Shown piece by piece: positions 5,500 to 7,022 of a DNA stretch of 7,022 nucleotides. Origin of the DNA: Sedimenticola sp. (GTDB taxonomy: Bacteria > Pseudomonadota > Gammaproteobacteria > Chromatiales > Chromatiaceae); contig JAUXBK010000137.1 in NCBI GenBank assembly GCA_030619405.1, forward strand, positions 1 through 7,022, written 5' to 3'. The first letter of the stretch is position 1, and every line of letters begins with the position of its first letter. Below the pieces are notes generated by a model. That model was not told the origin of the DNA, did no database searches, and was given only the letters and a program-made list of their open reading frames with translations. The translations under genes were made by a program, and so were the position numbers.

Positions 5500-6861
5500 T
5501 CAGTTCTGGGGGAACTTCACCTGTGGCAGATCGGCCAGGGACTCCTTGATGGCCTCTTCCGGGTAGTCGTAGTCTCTCAGTTCGCCGGCCAAGAAACGGT
5601 CATAGGAGGACATGTCGAAGTGCCCGTGGCCGGAGAGATTGAACAGCAGGGTCTTGGGTTCTCCACGCTCGCTGCAGCGCTTCGCCTCCCGAATGACCGC
5701 GGCGATGGCGTGAGTGGCTTCCGGTGCCGGGATGATGCCTTCAGTGCGGGCGAACAGCACCCCGGCCTCGAAGGTCTCCAGCTGCGGTACCGCCAGCGCA
5801 TCCACCAGCCCCTCGTGATGCAACTGGCTCACCAGTGCCGAGTCGCCGTGGTAGCGCAATCCGCCGGCGTGGATACCCGGGGGAACGAAGTTGTGGCCCA
5901 GGGTGTACATCTTCAACAGCGGCGTGAGGCCGATGGCATCACCAAAGTCATAGGCGTAAAGGCCTTTGGTGAGGGAGGGGCATGAGGTGGGCTCCACCGC
6001 CACCAGCTGTACCTCCTGGCCTGCCGCCTTGTCGGCGAAGAAGGGAAAGGCGATACCACCGAAATTGGAACCGCCGCCGCAAGGGGCGAAGATCATATCC
6101 GGGTAGTCGCCCACCAGTTCCAGCTGTTTCTTGGCCTCCTCGCCGATCACCGTCTGGTGCAGCAGGACGTGGTTCAACACCGAGCCGAGGGCGTAGTTGG
6201 TGTCGTCCCGGCCGGCGGCCAGCTCCACCGCCTCCGAGATGGCGATACCGAGGGAACCCTGGGAGTTCGGGTGCTGCTCCAGGATCTGACGCCCGGCGTT
6301 GGTCCGGTCGGTGGGGCTGGGATAGACGCTGGCACCCCAGGTGTGCATCATGGAGCGGCGATAGGGTTTCTGCTCATAGCTGATCTTCACCATGTAGACC
6401 TCCACTTCCAGACCGAACATCTGCCCCGCCAGCGCCAGTGAGCTGCCCCACTGGCCGGCGCCGGTCTCGGTGGTGAGTCGTTTGATGCCTGCCTGCTTGT
6501 TGTAGTAGGCCTGGGCTACCGCCGTGTTCGGTTTGTGGGAGCCGGCGGGGCTCACCGCCTCATTCTTGTAATAGATCTTGGCCGGGGTGTTCAGTGCCTG
6601 TTCCAGGCGGCGGGCACGGTACAGCGGGGAGGGGCGCCACAGGCGCAACACGTCCCGTACCTCGTCCGGAATCTTGATCCAGCGCTCCGCGCTCATCTCC
6701 TGCTTGATCAGCTCTTCCGGGAAGATGGCGGAGAGTGCCTCCGGGCCCACAGGATTGCCGTCCGGGCCCAGCGGCGGGGTTGGTGGGTTGGGCATATCCG
6801 CCATCACGTTGTACCAGTGGGTGGGTATGTCCGCTTCTTTCAACAGGATCTTGGTCTTCAC
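5500..6861 (-). CDS. trpB: Tryptophan synthase beta chain, TrpB2 type
   Basis: The 453-aa product is a pyridoxal-phosphate enzyme of the TrpB2 branch, which condenses indole with serine to give tryptophan. It has the N-terminal extension characteristic of TrpB2 (IPTHWYNVMADMPNPPTPPLG region, 12-32), about 50 residues longer overall than E. coli TrpB. The PLP lysine is Lys110 in GSHKPNTAVAQAYYNK, the catalytic glutamate is Glu132 in TTETGAGQWG, the cofactor phosphate loop is CGGGSNFGG (261-269), and NLSGHGHFD (408-416) closes the active site. All appear intact. The start is GTG at 6861, with GGAG at 6870-6873 (8-nt spacing). No trpA or other trp gene is adjacent, as is common for TrpB2, which often serves as an extra, stand-alone indole-salvaging enzyme beside a normal trpBA pair. 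Repeats flank the gene on both sides, suggesting a single-gene transcript. Whether it is the only trpB of the genome cannot be seen here. Confidence 0.95.
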   Translation of the reverse strand: MKTKILLKEADIPTHWYNVMADMPNPPTPPLGPDGNPVGPEALSAIFPEELIKQEMSAERWIKIPDEVRDVLRLWRPSPLYRARRLEQALNTPAKIYYKNEAVSPAGSHKPNTAVAQAYYNKQAGIKRLTTETGAGQWGSSLALAGQMFGLEVEVYMVKISYEQKPYRRSMMHTWGASVYPSPTDRTNAGRQILEQHPNSQGSLGIAISEAVELAAGRDDTNYALGSVLNHVLLHQTVIGEEAKKQLELVGDYPDMIFAPCGGGSNFGGIAFPFFADKAAGQEVQLVAVEPTSCPSLTKGLYAYDFGDAIGLTPLLKMYTLGHNFVPPGIHAGGLRYHGDSALVSQLHHEGLVDALAVPQLETFEAGVLFARTEGIIPAPEATHAIAAVIREAKRCSERGEPKTLLFNLSGHGHFDMSSYDRFLAGELRDYDYPEEAIKESLADLPQVKFPQN

Positions 6862-6926
6862 TCGGTGGTCTCCGTTGGAGTTTGCAGGGCGCTAGTACAG
6901 CAAACGCTAAGTCCCTACGAACATAA

Positions 6927-7001
6927 TGTAGGTTGGGTTAGGCGCGCATCTCACTGATATTTCAGGTTATCACATACTTATGAGCGCGCCGTAACCCGAC
7001 A
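6927..7001. repeat. TGTAGGTTGGGTTAGG inverted repeat
   Basis: TGTAGGTTGGGTTAGG plus CGCGC (6927-6947) and GCGCGCCGTAACCCGACA (6984-7001) are imperfect reverse complements around a 36-bp spacer. The GTAGGTTGGGTTAG / TAACCCRACA pattern is one I recall as a very common intergenic palindrome in proteobacteria. It lies upstream of the trpB start. Nothing else is recognisable in 6874-7022; no trpB promoter could be assigned with confidence. Confidence 0.8.
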
Positions 7002-7022
7002 CCCTGATACCTCGCACTTAAC

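Noticed and set aside
5491..5504. FNR-box-like TTGACTCGATCA near the trpB stop
   Set aside because: The half-sites are one base too close and the second half is incomplete; it overlaps the end of trpB.

Overview
This 7 kb window looks like a piece of a GC-rich proteobacterial chromosome. The most likely source is a sulfur-oxidising gammaproteobacterium living with little or no oxygen. That inference rests on a sulfide:quinone oxidoreductase fragment, an FNR-like regulator with a matching binding site, and short palindromic repeats of the kind common in such genomes. I cannot name the species.

Layout from left to right. (1) Positions 80-904 (+) hold the C-terminal part of a sulfide:quinone oxidoreductase. 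Its N-terminal FAD domain is missing, and a strong intrinsic terminator follows. (2) ispG (1386-2624, +) of the methylerythritol phosphate isoprenoid pathway stands alone between two inverted-repeat elements (1072-1344 and 2654-2951). Their arms are built from an 8-bp CGCAAAGR unit. (3) A small secreted heme-binding protein of the GlcG/HbpS family (3078-3569, +) follows, then a large inverted pair of REP-like sequences (3617-3686). (4) On the minus strand, a Crp/Fnr regulator (4582-5286) lies upstream of a two-gene operon: an uncharacterised 133-aa protein (4066-4467) and a NifX/NifB-type cofactor-binding protein (3713-4060). (5) A TrpB2-type tryptophan synthase beta chain (5500-6861, minus) with no trpA beside it ends the coding part. 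Repeats flank it on both sides.

The most interesting functional unit is the minus-strand regulator-plus-operon block. The regulator carries the E-x-x-S-R recognition helix of FNR but only three of the four cysteines expected of E. coli FNR. A TTGA-N6-TCAA site sits about 41 bp upstream of a plausible start point for the two-gene operon. This points to a small anaerobic or redox-controlled module of unknown purpose. The second striking feature is repeat density: nearly every gene-free gap holds a different short repeat family.
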